This document shows positions 36,029 to 49,295 of a stretch of DNA of 64,000 bases, piece after piece. Every line of letters starts with the position of its first letter. Positions within the stretch are counted from its first letter, which is position 1. The stretch spans positions 2,039,001 to 2,103,000 of the forward strand of contig JBAMJR010000154.1 in NCBI GenBank assembly GCA_038501785.1, given 5' to 3'. Position numbers and translations under genes: made by a program. The DNA is from Myoxocephalus aenaeus. Its lineage: Eukaryota > Chordata > Actinopteri > Perciformes > Cottidae. The notes under the pieces are model-generated. The model did not search any database, was not told the origin of the DNA, and saw only the letters and a list, made by a program, of their open reading frames with translations.

Positions 36029-39000
36029 TCAATTCAAAGAGCTTTATTGGCATGAATGTAAAAAACGACAATATTGCCAAAGCATTACAACAACAAGATT
36101 ACAGTAAATGTGTTAAAAGACAAGGAAACAGTTGTGTATCTTGACACAATAAAATGATAATCTCTTTCTCTCTCTCTCTTTACAACATTACTTTCCCATT
36201 TTCAGCCATGGACACTATAGTTACAGTATAGTTGTTCCATATCATGGAGGTCAAAAGCTAAGATGACTTTTGGGACCGCTCAGTGGTGGAGCTGTAACAT
36301 TCATACTGCTAACTGATCTCTCCACTGGTCTGCGTGTGGTTTACAGGTTCAAGCTGTTTTTCAGACAGAAACATCTGGGATTTCCTCTCCCCTGAAGCTG
36401 CTGTTAGCTGGTAAGTTGCTCATTTCCTCTCAAGTGAACCTACAGTGAGTAGGACTGCACAATTAATTGAAAGAATCGCAATAAGGCAAGCAATATTTGT
36501 TAAAGGCAAAATGTGTGTCAAAATACCAATATATAATTTTCGAGAAACATGAAAATAACTGTGAAACTAATCAATCCCTCGAATAGCGCCAAATAACAAT
36601 TGCAATATCAGTCAAAATAGTCACAATAACATATTTGTATAAAGTTGTTTAGTCCTAAGTGATAAAACAGCCTGTGTGTATAAATGGTAAAAGCATCAGA
36701 CATTACTAAATGACTCAGTTGAATACATTACATTTCAACAAAACTGTTAAACAATTTAGTCAAATTGAAATCCCATCTTGTCAAACCCCCAAACAGTCTG
36801 TAAAGCAAAACAGTCTCCCCAAACGCTCTCCCTAAGCTATTGGGTTTCCCTGCAGCTGTTGCTTTCTAAAAGCTCAGCGATTGCAGATTTTCTTCTGCAT
36901 CCTCCTGCATATGAAGACATTCTCTGGAGGATAATAAGCAGACAATAAAAACTCTAACTTAGAAACCCTTTTCTTGGGCAGGAAAATTATTCCTGGCTGG
37001 CGAGAGAGAGAGAGAGTGTCAAGTGGTCTCTAACTCTGGTCTCACTGTGTCACATGCAGCGCCACATCATGACAACATCAGTCATGTGCATTTCCTGCCA
37101 CAACTTGTATAAGCAACAAGCTGTGAAGAAATAAGTCACGGTTCGTTGTTATGAAAGTATCATCAAAAAAACATGAGTGGGATTTCACAAATAATGCTGA
37201 ATATAGGGGCAAAGAAAAAGTCATAAGGAGTTACATGGGTATTCATTTAAATTCCTGCTTAATTCCTCCCAAGCACTGCATTTGGTTGCATCCAAATGGT
37301 CTCAGGCTGTCTGGCGGCTCTTCATATGGTGAACATTTCTCATTGGTGTGCTGGGGTACCCCAGATGCTTTTGTCTTACGGTTGTTTAGCAGCTGCGTAA
37401 AAGCGCAGAGGACAAAGACCTATCTGTAGAGGGTTGAATACACTCAGTGGGCACACAGCCAACAGCTCAATCCTACAGGCTCCCACAGTTGAAAAGCAGA
37501 CTAATGCATTCTGCTCTCACTCCTCACAGATGATCTCGCAGGGAAATGAGCTGGAGGCCCTATTCTTTCTTCTCATTTCACCTAAATGCTTTCACATCTG
37601 AACTGTGGTCACATCATAGTCCCAAATAATCATGGACATAGGGGTTTTGGAAACTTTGAAACAATACCTGCGTTGATGCACTTTCTCCCAAAATAGGAAG
37701 AAGTAATACATTGTGTTGAAAGAACCCACTCCTCCTCACCCCGCTTTCTTATGATAAGAGTGTGGAAAAATATAAAAATGGCAACTTTGACTAATCTAAC
37801 AGGTGTCTGAAGGGCGATTCTGAAGCCTGGATTTGGGTTCACTACTTGAAAGACAAAAGCCTTGGTGAAGCTGGAGCAACTTACATTGGAAGGATATTAA
37901 GAAGGAATCTTTAATGACTTCGAAACTGTACTTTACAAACCAAAGGGTGACATCACAGTGACTACATCAACTTCTTATATACAGTCTATGGGAGAGGTGA
38001 TGGTTTTGAATAGGTCAAACAAACACAGGACTTTCACCCAGTCAACCTATATCGACGTATATTGTCACGTTAATTATTAGACACATGATTTACACGAGTC
38101 GCTATTGTCTCAACTCAACATAATTTTGATAGCTATCATGGATCCCAAAAGGTCACAGAGCAAGATTAAATCAGCACAAACTAAATCAATTAAATAAGTA
38201 AAAGACTAAACAATAATTATTTATTGCAACAATAAACAATACAATGTTAAAATGAATAAACGTCACTAAAGTAGGCTGAAAACTAGTGATTCAGACATAA
38301 AAACTAAGGCAATCAATGACTAGGCACCTTAAATAAAAGCCAAGCTAGAAGTTAACATCAACCACAATATTTTCCTTTTTCACATTACCTGTGAAGACGG
38401 AATTTTACTTTGAAAAGAAACTATGCATGTAACGAGTATATATTGACACAACATCCCTGACACACTTAAAATTGACGCTAGAGGGGTACGTAGAGTGTCA
38501 TAGTTTGACGTTTTGGGCGACTGACCAAGCCTCGCTGTTTGACGAGTTGGGAGTGAGAATATGTTGACAGAGCAGATACATTATTAGCATAGCCCTCTCT
38601 GCCGCAGGCATCAATCACACTGTTCAGTCACTCGTAACATTGACTGCATTATGATCTATTTACTTGTTTACCAAAGACTGGAACAGGAAAATAGGTCATT
38701 CTGTGAAAACATTATTGACAATTAAATCAATGTCCCCTGCTCATGGTATACGGAGAGAGTGAATCAAGGCAGAGGCAGTGTTTTTGGTGCTGTAGCACAA
38801 GTGTCCATACAGAGTTGCTGCAATGTGGAGAAACCTCTGCAGTAGCGCTGAATGCCTGTTGAATGAGTGAGTGAATGTTCATCAGCTGTAGGGGCTCTTT
38901 GCTTTCCCCAATCTATTATTTCCCTCGGACCTTCTGGAACAATCATCTGACTGTGAACTAGCTTCACTAGCAAATATCGCCACTGCACTACTGCATGTAC

Positions 39001-39295
39001 TGTAGCTGCACTGATGCCAACATAATGTGAAAAAGGAAGAAACAACCCAAATTAGACCGTATTATGCATGTATTTGACACTTTAACCTTGAGAATTGTGC
39101 GTGTTCTTTCTGACGTCTTGCAGATATAATAAAGGCCAGATTGTATCTTTGGCATATTGTATACAATATCAGGGTTCAGCTGCCTGCGCATATCTGAAAG
39201 CCTATGGTGTTTTGCATATAGGGACTATTTTCAGATATTTAAATGCGATCCTGTTCCTACTATGTGGCAGTTTGACTGTGACATCTCTGTCACAA

Positions 39296-39335
<40 letters not shown>

Positions 39336-42300
39336 AGAGTCACCCATGCAACCACTTGCATCCCTTCTGTTCCAGTGTGAATAGGCTTTTAGTAAAAGTG
39401 ACAGCCAAGGCCCATGCTTCAACAAGCATCCCCACTCAGGAACTTCTATTCCTATCATTTCATGTCACAATACTCAATGGCCCTCTTTGTTGTCCGGGGA
39501 GTTATTAAGCTCAACAAATTATCATGACTGCTCTGGCAGACCTGCAGGGCTGGAGAGAAACAAAAAAAGTATAAAGGCCGAGGAAAGCAATGATGAGAGA
39601 GGAAAGGAAACCCAGTAGAGAGAGAGAGAGAGGAGGAAATAAAGTGGAGTAGGAAGGAGATCATCAGATGAATGAGGTCTTGATTGAACTAACTGGTTCT
39701 CTTTTTTATAAGAGCTGCACGGTTGCAAAAAGTACTGTATGGGCCTCATCTGTTGTATAATTACCAAATAGGCTCGGTCATATCCTATGCCAAATGGAAA
39801 GAAGCCCAGAAATCATGTAACTATGACAGCAACTACCTCATTATGGGGGATATTCAGTTCAATTAATGAACCAAAGACGAAAAGCAATTTTGGAATTATT
39901 GATGGTGACATAAAATGCAGTCGTAAAGAATGGTTTGCGGATACTTTATTTGGACTGAACTCAGAAGAAAGAACAATTCATGGAGGGCATCTTTTTGAAG
40001 TAAACAAGCGAATGCTTTGGATCAAACAAACAAACAAAGTAAAGTTCAATTTTGCTCTCCGCACCCTTTGACCATTTCTGCCGTGACTCATTCTTGCAGG
40101 CCTGTGTGTTTTTTTCTTCCCCTCTCTGTATCTCTTGGAAACAGAAGCATGTGCATGACCTACGACATGCCTCTGAGGACCATTTCGCCATGAGTCGACT
40201 AAAAGCTGGGGGGATTTATCTGACTCTCTGTTATTCCTCTGCCGTCAGATGACAAGTTGTTGATTCTGAGAGCACAAAAACACCTCCGCCGGCTAAGCGT
40301 TAGTAGTCATGGGTCTTTCCTCCCCTCAGACCCAGGATGAAGGGTCACAGCACATGTGCCTGTGACAGCGATCACTGCTGATGAGTGGGCGAAATAATCG
40401 GACACTTCACAGACATCCTAGTTCAGATGGAGGAGGAATACACGTTAAAGAGCATCAGACAGCCGACACCTTGGAGACAAATCATTACGCATTCATTGTC
40501 CGACTTCTGCATTTATGGATCATTGAAGAACAGAATCAATCAGAAAAAGTCCTATAAAAAGAGACTACTACCATTTGACATCAGGTTTCGGCCTCCATTT
40601 GTACACCAGCAACCCATGTGTCAGTAACAACTACAGCAAGATGTTTAATTTAAGACACATTCAAAACTGTCAGCTGTGATTTACTCTCTTTTTCTTGAAA
40701 AACTCAAAACACTTGGATCTGGTTTGCATCCAACCTTGATGACCTTTTCCACAAGACCACCACGCTAAATACAAAACACTCCGACTAGAAGGTTCATGAG
40801 TTTCCACAAGGAAAAACAATCTTTCCTTCTTTTTTTTTGGTGATCAGAATCTTTCTCCAAGAAGAACACACTGTTCCTTGCCGTGTCCATAATTGTCTGT
40901 ATTTGATTAGTTGAATAAGACAGCTTTAAATGTCAAGCACATAATCAAATTGTATCTGTAAAAGACATGAAAAAGATGGCAAATCTTCCACACCTACATG
41001 AGACTGAGAGTTTCTAAACTGTTTTCCATTGTGACAAATAAAATGTAAACTTTGCTTATGTGTGACAGGTTTCTTCTCAAGTTCAGGGGCTACAAGCAAG
41101 GACAAACTATTAGGCTTTCTAAGCTGCGCCATGTCATGCTTTTCTTGGTAAAATTAGTTTGATCGTCACATGCATGTTTGGCTTCAGGCTTTCTCTTCAG
41201 ATGTTGGGTTCAACGATAAAATATCTACGGAGAACTGAAGCCCCGATTCTTTCCTGTGTGTTTAGTTATCAAGTAACTCTTGGTAACCAAACACTGTTGG
41301 GTGAGTAATTGTCACAGGACAAACACCAAGAACCCAACAAGATATTTGTGGAAAATGACTTGCTGTCTCCCTCTGAATGGAGCAAAGTGGACCGAGGCCA
41401 AGTTATCCTCCCACGTCCCTCACACAGGCGGCAGGCCAATACACTGTTAAATCATTCGCAGCAAGGACAGAGGAGAATTCCTTTTAAAAACATGTGGCCC
41501 CTCTGCGAGGTGAAGGTCAGTGTAAAATCAAATCAGACATAGGTTGTATAACCTCTGAATGACATCTTCACTTCACAGCTCCACACAGAATCGCCTTCAA
41601 GACTTCCTGTTTATGTGAGGCCGAAAGGATCCATGCACACAGTTAATCCATTTTCTGTCTTCAAAGCTATTTCACATGAAACGGTAAATCACAGCAGTAA
41701 GGTATCAGTTTCTCTGACCCAACAAAAGTAAACCTCATCATCAAATAGCAACTCTCCAAATGAACCTTGACAACAGGCGACTTCTCCTGAAAGGGCCATG
41801 GAGAATCTTTGAATACAAAAATGGGAGCTTTAGCTAGTCGAGGTGCACAAAGGTCGATTGCAGAGTAATATCCTGTGCGGGACAGTGAAAGAGGGTCTGT
41901 CGGGAATTAGTTCACAGGGCATCCGCTCTGAAACTTGCAATACTGTGAACTTCTCTCTCGACATTAAGAGCCACTGAAGTCGCACAAAGGAACAGCTCCA
42001 AATTAGAAGCACAAAGACGCCTCTGTGAGCGCTTCAGAGCGAATTAATGAGCATTGATACACTTTTGCACACAGCGTTCTTCGCTGGCCTCAGCTGGGCC
42101 GTGGCAAATAACACAAGCCAATTAATGCTGCCCAAAAAACAACACAAAAATATAAAAATGGTCAAATTACAATTATGAATTCATTCCGAGTCATTTTTAA
42201 ACTATCTACCCCAGAGCAGGAGGAGTGTTTTTCATGTCAACTATCCCATCTGGTTTATCACTCTTTCAAAGACTTGAAGTTTGTGAGAAGTTAAACATCC

Positions 42301-43037
42301 ATAGCATGAGCGCCTCAATCCTCCCGTGCATCCCTCCCCCCTCCCCATGTTGAGAGCACAGATGGCCAACACTTGGGACTGTTTTTAAAGACGAGACCAT
42401 CTCAGCCCCTTCACATAGCAATTACAAGTTCTGGCATAACACAAAGCATGCCGGCATCAGCTATGGAGCATCTGACTAATACAATATGTTGGCAGTTAGT
42501 GTTTTTCCAGTAACTTTCAGTCATTCCTTACCAGCAGAACATGCTGTGCAGTTTGGTTTTTAGGAAATACCTTTAAATGACAAAACACAGCAACGTGATC
42601 AATCACTGTTCACTAATAATGATCATAAAGTTTTCATCAAATAGCTCATCTCAATAGTTCCGCACTGAGGCATTGAAAGCAAGAGTAAGAGAGACAGGCG
42701 AGGCAGCCAGTTGATCTGGATTTAACACCTTCGCAGACTTGCACAGAGTTGACTGCAGGAATCCTGACGGACTTAATCTCTCTATAATCGCTTTCCTCGA
42801 GTTGCTTCAGCAGGCTGTTCTCATGCCGATTCTCATGAAACCGGGTCAGGTAAACAGCCTACCTCTGCGGCGGCAGCAGCATGGAGTTGAGTGAACATTT
42901 AAAAAAAAAAGTTTGCGCGATAGTAACAAAGTATGAACCATGCTCTCATCATGAAACAAAAGCAAAAAGCAGCGACATGTACATCCGTCTACTGTTGCAT
43001 TCATAGGTTTAACAGAAAAGAAGAAAAACGTACCCAT
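17719..43037 (-). CDS. gpm6b: Neuronal membrane glycoprotein M6-b
   Basis: GPM6B is a proteolipid-protein (PLP/DM20/M6) family four-pass membrane protein of neurons and glia, linked to membrane and cytoskeleton organisation. Exons in transcript order: 43037-43034 (ATG plus G), 22522-22336, 21612-21456, 21263-21095, 20410-20337, 20206-20141 and 17868-17719. The sizes 187, 157, 169, 74 and 66 match the conserved PLP-family exon structure, without the PLP-specific insert. The 268-residue product starts MGCFECCIKCLGGVPYASL, a cysteine cluster expected to be palmitoylated. Membrane segments lie near residues 14-36, 68-92, 116-142 and 203-232. The large second extracellular loop carries N-L-T and conserved cysteines. 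The tail ends SRSKECLNSYT. GPM6A and PLP1 fit less well (QLMQYVIYG, GIIPWNA and the ofd1 neighbour indicate M6-b). I cannot tell which teleost paralogue (gpm6ba or gpm6bb) it is. Confidence 0.93.
21012..21025. repeat. Poly(G) run
   Basis: GGGGCGG followed by an uninterrupted G run in gpm6b, 70 bases downstream of exon 4 on the transcript. It is G-rich on the non-template strand and C-rich in the RNA. Confidence 0.8.
26385..26530. other. GC- and CpG-rich island in gpm6b intron
   Basis: This stretch is distinctly GC-rich in an AT-rich intron and has several CpGs (CTTCCGGCCCGCAGGCGCGA, GGCCACAACGGGGCCGCAG). Both strands are open for 60-85 codons, which is expected of GC-rich DNA and is not evidence of coding. 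An internal promoter or untranslated exon is possible. Confidence 0.35.
26995..27101 (+). other. Exon-like island of unknown origin
   Basis: A 107-base open segment lies on the plus strand, antisense to gpm6b. It is bounded by a good acceptor (pyrimidine tract TTTCTCTTTGTCTCCTGACAG region, AG at 26993-26994) and a donor (CAATTG/GTAAAT). Read with two leading bases, it encodes 35 stop-free residues, including CLGLLAKRNQTFEDVALDF and ending KQLINEYKKQL. That composition is protein-like, possibly helical. I do not recognise the family, and no partner exon with clear homology was found. It may be an exon of a nested gene, a gene relic or chance. Confidence 0.35.
28268..28400. mobile_element. Fish retroposon tail fragment
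   Basis: The sequence TTTTTATTGGCCAATATCAC followed by CAATGGGCTTTACAA resembles a very common fish retroposon end (TTATATAGCCCAATATCACA then GGGGCTTTACA). Assignment is from memory; the boundaries are approximate. Confidence 0.45.
29506..29554 (-). CDS. gpm6b: Alternative first coding exon of gpm6b
   Basis: Reading from 29554, the minus strand gives METPSEENQDQRLDKR plus one base before a donor (AGAG/GTACCA). Spliced to exon 2 at 22522 it continues as GCFECCIKCLGG. This mirrors the known human GPM6B isoform with METAAEENTEQSQERK before GCFECC, and the similar acidic N terminus of GPM6A. The ATG has an ideal context (ACCATGG) and is the only ATG in frame. The phase is identical to that of the distal ATG-G exon, so the two first exons are interchangeable. 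The product differs only in its cytosolic N terminus. The donor is weaker than consensus. The promoter would lie at higher coordinates, next to the (GA)n tract. Confidence 0.75.
29658..29714. repeat. (CT)n repeat, (GA)n on gpm6b strand
   Basis: About 28 units. It lies about 105 bases upstream of the alternative gpm6b ATG, in its likely promoter or 5' untranslated region. Confidence 0.95.
31472..31516. repeat. Perfect 20-bp hairpin, 5-nt loop
   Basis: Arms 31472-31491 and 31497-31516 are exact reverse complements around CTTTC. No related copy was noticed elsewhere in the window. Confidence 0.95.
35953..36026. repeat. (CT)n microsatellite
   Basis: About 37 uninterrupted units in the gpm6b first intron, directly followed by a retroposon-like tail. 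Confidence 0.95.
36027..36110. mobile_element. Fish retroposon tail fragment
   Basis: ATTCAATTCAAAGAGCTTTA followed by TTGGCATGAATGTA and ATATTGCCAAAGCATTACA resembles a widespread fish retroposon 3' end (TTTATTGGCATGACCATTTA, then ATTGCCAAAGCA). The adjoining CT repeat may be its original tail. Confidence 0.5.
36445..36662. mobile_element. Degenerate hAT-like MITE
   Basis: TAGGACTGCACAATTAATTG, then GAATCGCAATAAGGCAAGCA, and near the right end AATATCAGTCAAAATAGTCA followed by TTTAGTCCTA match a common fish MITE pattern. In that pattern GGGCTGCACAATTAAT leads into CGCAAT and ends with the inverted terminus. Boundaries are approximate. Confidence 0.4.
39299..39330. repeat. (CA)n microsatellite
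   Basis: About 16 units in the gpm6b first intron. Confidence 0.9.
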
Positions 43038-43240
43038 TGTCGTTAGTTTCCCAAAGTGTCCGAAGTGAAGTGATCAGCTGAAAGTTGAGCCCCAGCTACA
43101 CTGATGTTGCGTCCCGGGATGCACACTGGCCGCCTGGCTGCTCAAACGCTCAACGCCGCGCGTCCGTTTGGAGACAGCGTGGGTGACGTCATCGCGGAGG
43201 GGGATTACTGATGGGAGGACGCACCCCACCCCCTCATCTT
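43034..43240 (-). promoter_or_regulatory. gpm6b: Distal gpm6b first exon and promoter
   Basis: The ATG at 43037-43035 is followed by one base and the donor GTACGT. Upstream (higher coordinates) is a CpG-rich stretch with CAACGCCGCGCGTCCG near 43151 and a full palindromic cAMP-response element, TGACGTCA, at 43184-43191. This looks like the promoter with its 5' untranslated exon. The transcription start cannot be fixed from sequence. Confidence 0.6.
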
Positions 43241-46200
43241 CTCAGCCCTCATCAGGAAGTTTCACTGGTCACCAACTCACCATCAGCCACTTCTATTCTT
43301 AAACAGTCTTGTGAGTCTACAAAGTGCACTAGACTATAGATAATGCCCGGATTATCATATCGGGAATACACTGATTTCAATCAAGATTATTATTGTTGCT
43401 ATGTATACCATTGTTCTTTAGAAAAAGAAAGCCAATGTTTAGGATTAAGTGTTATCAGGTCAGGTTTGTCAAACTGACAGGAGACAGATTAGGGTGTTAT
43501 CGCAGGTCACAGACCACCAATTAAACTGCAAAGTCAGGAATTATTCTTACACTGGTTGAGAGTTGAGTGTTTGTTTATCAGAAAAATAGATGACCAAGAA
43601 TGTTAAACAACTCACTGCTTTTCTGAAGGAATATTTCACAATCCTAAAAGATGTTTCTAACCATCTGAATTAAACATGGCACAGTGATGTTACACCATAC
43701 ACAAATGAGCACAGACATACAACATGTGTTACATTTATTTTTATTGTGCAACAGATGGAATATAATTAGTTTTTTTTTTAATTCTGTAAATATATATTTG
43801 TGTGTGTGTAATAATAATAATAATAATAATAATAATGTATAATTTAGATGACCACACTGGCAATAGTTATGCTGACCTTTTATGGGTAAAAACAATACAA
43901 AGTCTGACTTTTAATTTGAATTAACATGCGACTATATTACATAATAATGTAAATAAAAATGCAGATCATTACTGTTATCCCATCTACAAAACATCCCAAC
44001 ATTCTAACTCCCCTTCTATCAATCCCAATTTCCACTGAGATACATGTGTGCAAGCATGCATTACTTAGTACACCCATTGTAATCTACCCTTGTATGCATG
44101 CATAGACTACGTGGAAAAACAAAACAGAAGTAACCCTATATACCCCTTTCATAAGCCCTTCATGCATACCCACATGCACATGGGAGAATAAGGTGTCTGA
44201 TTTTTAAGATATGTCTCATCTCTGACATTACGTCTGTGGACTGGGATAAATTGCAGTCTTTCACAGAGATGAGGCCTTTACAGAAACAACGCCAATCTCC
44301 ATCCAGTGTACTCGTATCCGGTATCCAAGGAGTTCTGAGCACACCCTAATCCAATTCAGTCTTTTCACTGGTGGCCAAGTGGCAACTCTCAATGGGTTGT
44401 TTCATGGCCGAACAGGGCATCTGCCCAACATGGCATTCACAAAAGCCCCCGAAAGGCAAATATTTAACTGGTCAACCTCAGCGTGACGAAGACAATATCA
44501 CTATTTTTCCCCCCAAATATGTGTTTTATTCTTAATCCAACATGGACATTTATTCTTTTTTTGTTTGCTTTCAATGTTTTTTTTTATTTGTGATCAAGCA
44601 TAAGAGTCAGCAAGTTTTCTTTGTTTTGTTTTTACATTTTTAAACTTGTGTTTCTTCCATCTGTAAATCTGCTTCTGTGAATGTCCAACAAATAGAGATT
44701 TGCAATTCCTTACAAAGACCTGAATCTCTGAAATGTCAACATGACAACCATGACAAATTAAGTATGGCAATTTATATTAAACATATTTCATCTGTAATTG
44801 TAATAGCTCTTTTGCCAGGACTGCAAGTGTCTCCACAAACTGTAGGCCTGTGTACACAAGCTGCATGTCAGTGAGAGAGAATGGAGGACCTGCATGGGAA
44901 CATTCCAGCACTGTGCTGGCTGTTACAGCAAGCACGGCAGCTGGCAGACAGCAGGCCTGCAACTGTTATTAGGGTGGACCATGGCAAAACAAAACACATC
45001 AGACAAAGCCTTTTCATCTCACATTACACAGTACATATGACCATGCAACTTATAGACCAATACGCCCAGTGCATGACATTTTAATCAAGTGGGGATGCTG
45101 TAAACTGCAGAAAACCTTCAATGTCGCTAAGGGCATTCGTTATGTTGTTAATTGTGATTCAAATGTAGCTATCAAAGCAAAGAGTAAATACAACAACGTC
45201 TGTGTAGGTGAGCTATAGTTTTTGTGTTTCTCACAGTTAATACTATATGCCATCTAGTACATAATTACTCTCGGAACCCATCAGCTATTGCTCTGATGAT
45301 GGATAAGCCTCTGGGGGCTACATTTCTGGGCTCTAGCAGATAGCTGCACCGAGATTTATCTTTCTGTGCTGCTGATTGTTTACAGTCCGATTAACAACTT
45401 GAGATGCGAGTTGGAGTTGAGAGACACAAGTACCCAGTTTACAAGCTATTTTCAAACCAATGAAAAGGTAAACCATCGTCAGATGATAGCCGGTGGGCTC
45501 CCAGATTGAATTTCGGCCAAAGCGTTCTGCCTCTTTTGACTGTTTACCTGCATTCAACCACAGCCTGCTAGAGCCTGATGGTCAATATGACACAGTCTAC
45601 TAACGGAAACCAAACCGCTCATGAGATTGCATCATCTGTTTATAGAGATGAATCAGTAATTAATAAGTGAATATAAAAGCACTGCAAATGTCCATTTAGC
45701 TTGGCAGGTCGAGGCCTGATTCAGACCTTTGACAAAGCTGTTTGGAGCTGTCAGACCAATTATTCATTGAGTGTTTGATTAGTGCAAACTAATACCTGAA
45801 ATAACTCATATGAGCAAAGTATCTGATACAATAATACTGTAGCATTGAAGACCGAGCATATCTTGAAGCAATTTAGTTTTCTCTAACTCATGTTATGTTT
45901 CTAATTAAGAATAAGCACAGTCAAACAGAGATGATTGCACACAATGGAGGTACAATTGAGCTAAACCTGCAGCGTCTAATTGCAAATAAAGAAAAGCTGT
46001 TGAAGTGCTGCACCCAACACAACAGCCACCATGGTTACAAGCCACTGAGAAAATGGCAGACACCGTGAATGGACTCAAAATGAGAGCTTTAAAATGCAAT
46101 CAGTGAAGTTGACGCCAGATTGAATGTTGCATGACCTGGTCGGACAATGCTGCGCTTGCAAAGCTCATAATTCTGCATTACATTACTACATGAAGAACAA

Positions 46201-48632
46201 AAAGTATCTCATATTAGTGATAATAATACAAAGCATTATCTAATATATTTTATCCGAAAGATATGCAGAATATGTGTGAAAGATAATACATTTGATTACT
46301 TCAGTTCTTCCAGATAGCTTTCTTTGGGTAAACAGATGTTACGAAATGCGTCAGCAAACACCCAGTTGCTGCACACGTTTGCCGAAAAGGCTCAATGAGG
46401 TTGGTGCAAACTCCTTCCAGCTCAAATGTTTTATGGTTGAATCTGTGTTTTACTGTTTTCCCAGAACATCCTCTCCAACATTGCTGACTTTGATGTTTTA
46501 CGATGGTTTGAGAAAATTCCCTCAAACTCAAAAATCCTTCTTAAAATCCAGTGATCAGCAATCAAAAAAAGTGTCGACACATTGTTCATTTAAACATAAG
46601 CACAACAAGGAAGAGTGTAAATAACCACAGCAGATATTGTATGTATATGTAAAAGGAAATACAACTCCTCCTGAGACTTTGACCTTGTGGTGAAGCAAAC
46701 ACCAAATGAGGTTAAGAGTGGATCTAACATCTGGTTTAGTGTTTGAAAAGAAGAAGGGAAAATAATGTTGCGTTGCCATTTCAGGGGAAAATGCTGAGGA
46801 AATATATAGTTTACCCACAAAAGGCTATCAAAAGAGTTCAATCTTTCCTAAAAAAAACAAATCCTGCTCACAAGTTGAAAACATATGCCACTTAGAGACA
46901 AAGTATGCTTGAATCTTTTATCCTCTGTTTTTCCTGCATTAATCTCCAACCTGACAGGGGATCTCTGATTATGTCAACTTTGATTGTATCTTTAAGTTGG
47001 CCTCAAATTAAGTGTGCTCTTGGTCGAGTTTAACAAAATAAATGTCCTGTCTTGGAAGGGTTTTATTGGCATGTCAGTCTCTGCTAGAGGTTCTGCAAAC
47101 ACAACGCATCACCAGTGCCTATGAGTCAAAACAGACAGTGGTGAAGTGGTGGTGACTGACTCCAGCAGGTCAAGGGGAGTGATGAACATGTATGCAGCGC
47201 TGAGCTCATCTAATTTATTGCCTCCGAGGCCCCAGGCGGAGGGCAGTCACAAAACAGCTCCATGCACAGCTGGGGGCTGGGCAGGAAGCTCCATACAGAC
47301 AAGTTATCTCCTCAAGCCCATGTGTAAGAAGAGAGTTTAAAAAAAAAAACTTGCGTTACTGTTAGATCCCTGTGGACAGTCATGCTCAACGTGTGGAATG
47401 AGTGAGAAAACAGAGTCCAGCTGTGGTGTAACAACCGTAGACTGTATGGTAACAGCGCTACAAATTGTGCTGCATCTGCTGCCCCGGGTTTCTGCCGGTG
47501 TTAAGACTGAAACGAGTTGGGAGTGGTCAGATTTTGGAGGACTCGACAGACAGACTTAACTCTGGGAATGGAAAAACAGCAAGGGCAACTATGCACACCC
47601 TTGTGACTCTGCCTCCAGATAATTGGGTCACTGCAACCCAGATCCTCTCCGGTAAACAGGACACATGCTGACAACACCATCAGCTGTTTGTTGAATGTTC
47701 AGATATGAAACATTCCTGTACAACGAGGGGATAACAGAAATATGGGTCCTGGATCACAGTTGATCTTGACTGCATACTTTCTCAAGCAAATGTTGTATTT
47801 GAAATAGACCCTGAGTACCATTAGTTCATCTATATTGGCTTGATGTGCACTGTTTATGTGGTCTTGTTGACTCGGCTGCAATTAATCTCACCACTGTTAC
47901 TTTGCACTGTCATTTGTCTCCAAATGCTCATGAATGTTGTTATTTTAATTATGTTCCTATTTTAGTTTGTGTACCTCCCATTATTTATTCATGTTACTTT
48001 CTATCTGTATTCATTTTTGTCCTTGGACTGCTACAACAGTTGAATTTCTCTGCTGGATGCATATCTTAATCTTACATTTTGTACTAATACTGTTGCAAAC
48101 TATTCCTCCACCACTCCCATGGTTTGTTGTCTGCAGCAGTGGCCATGGGCAGGGAACACATCAACAAATATGTCATTCCAGTAGATCAAAGTTGTGTTTT
48201 AGGCCATATGTTGCATGTTGAAACTAATATCCTCATATAGCACTATAATACATGTGTTATATGAGGACCTTTTGTTTGGAAACTAATCATTTTACTTTAT
48301 TATCTAACTGAACTAATGGCAATAGTTTTAACACTACACTATGCTGCCATCCAGTGGATTATTTTATGGTGGCCTCAAGGTGCACAGTACAAAAACATTA
48401 GATGCACTTCTGCCATACAGGTTGGTTTGCAGAACATACTGTTTGTTGCTCAAGGGCAGATACCGAGTGCAGATTTCAGCTTCTGAGTCGTCTGCACACC
48501 AAACGTTCAATCAAAGAAGATTTTGAATCACCTCTAAACGAAATTACAAAATGGTCTTTTTGCTACCTCGGGTGAAGGTTTTTTGAAGCATTTTGGTTTA
48601 GATACCTGATTGTGTTGAAGAAGAGTGTGAAG

Positions 48633-48718
<86 letters not shown>

Positions 48719-49295
48719 GTCTCTCTGTCTATCTGTCTATCTGTCTGTCTGTCTGTTTTGTCCTATGATGTTGTGTTTGCATATCAAGGCCACTGTATTA
48801 TTTGGATAGTTTTGTGACATTTGTTATCATTGAAACATAATTCTTCCCCTTAAATTGCAGCACACCAGTGGAAAAGTGTAAATATGAGGTGTGGAACAAG
48901 AACAACAAAGCTTGGTTGACATGTTTTGTTGGTGAATTGAATGTCTCTTCACACATAAATCCCTCTTATGTGTTCAGACCAATCATTCACGGTCTCACTC
49001 ATTAGTGGACCTTGATAGAAGTAAACACATATACTGCTTGTTAGCAGATTAGATATTTCAATTAACAAATGCAATTAATGTGATTTTTCTTCCTATCACA
49101 AATGTTGAAAGTCCTGTCAGCCCAAAAGGACTCCTATTATGTTACTTGAAAGATTAAGAAAGTAGTGCGCCTGAGTTTACCTGAGGGAAATTATCAACTC
49201 ATTGGTTGACAGGCGACTTGTGTTATTTGAATGGTATCACCTCCAAGCAGCTGCTATCCTGTTGACTCTCCTCAGTCTGAAATGAAAGCATGTAG

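Larger units (their letters stand above)
22523..43033 (-). other. gpm6b: Large first intron of gpm6b
   Basis: A 20.5-kb intron separates the distal first exon from exon 2. It contains an alternative first coding exon (29506-29554), a GC-rich island (about 26385-26530), a hairpin at 31472-31516, microsatellites, LINE-like tails and several splice-bounded open segments of unknown meaning. No recognisable nested gene was found. The parts not listed separately look like ordinary AT-rich intron. Confidence 0.6.

Noticed and set aside
35883..36144. Open frames of 74-82 codons across CT repeats (also near 29.5 kb and 61.1 kb)
   Set aside because: They are Ser-Leu or Arg-Glu runs produced by translating dinucleotide repeats.
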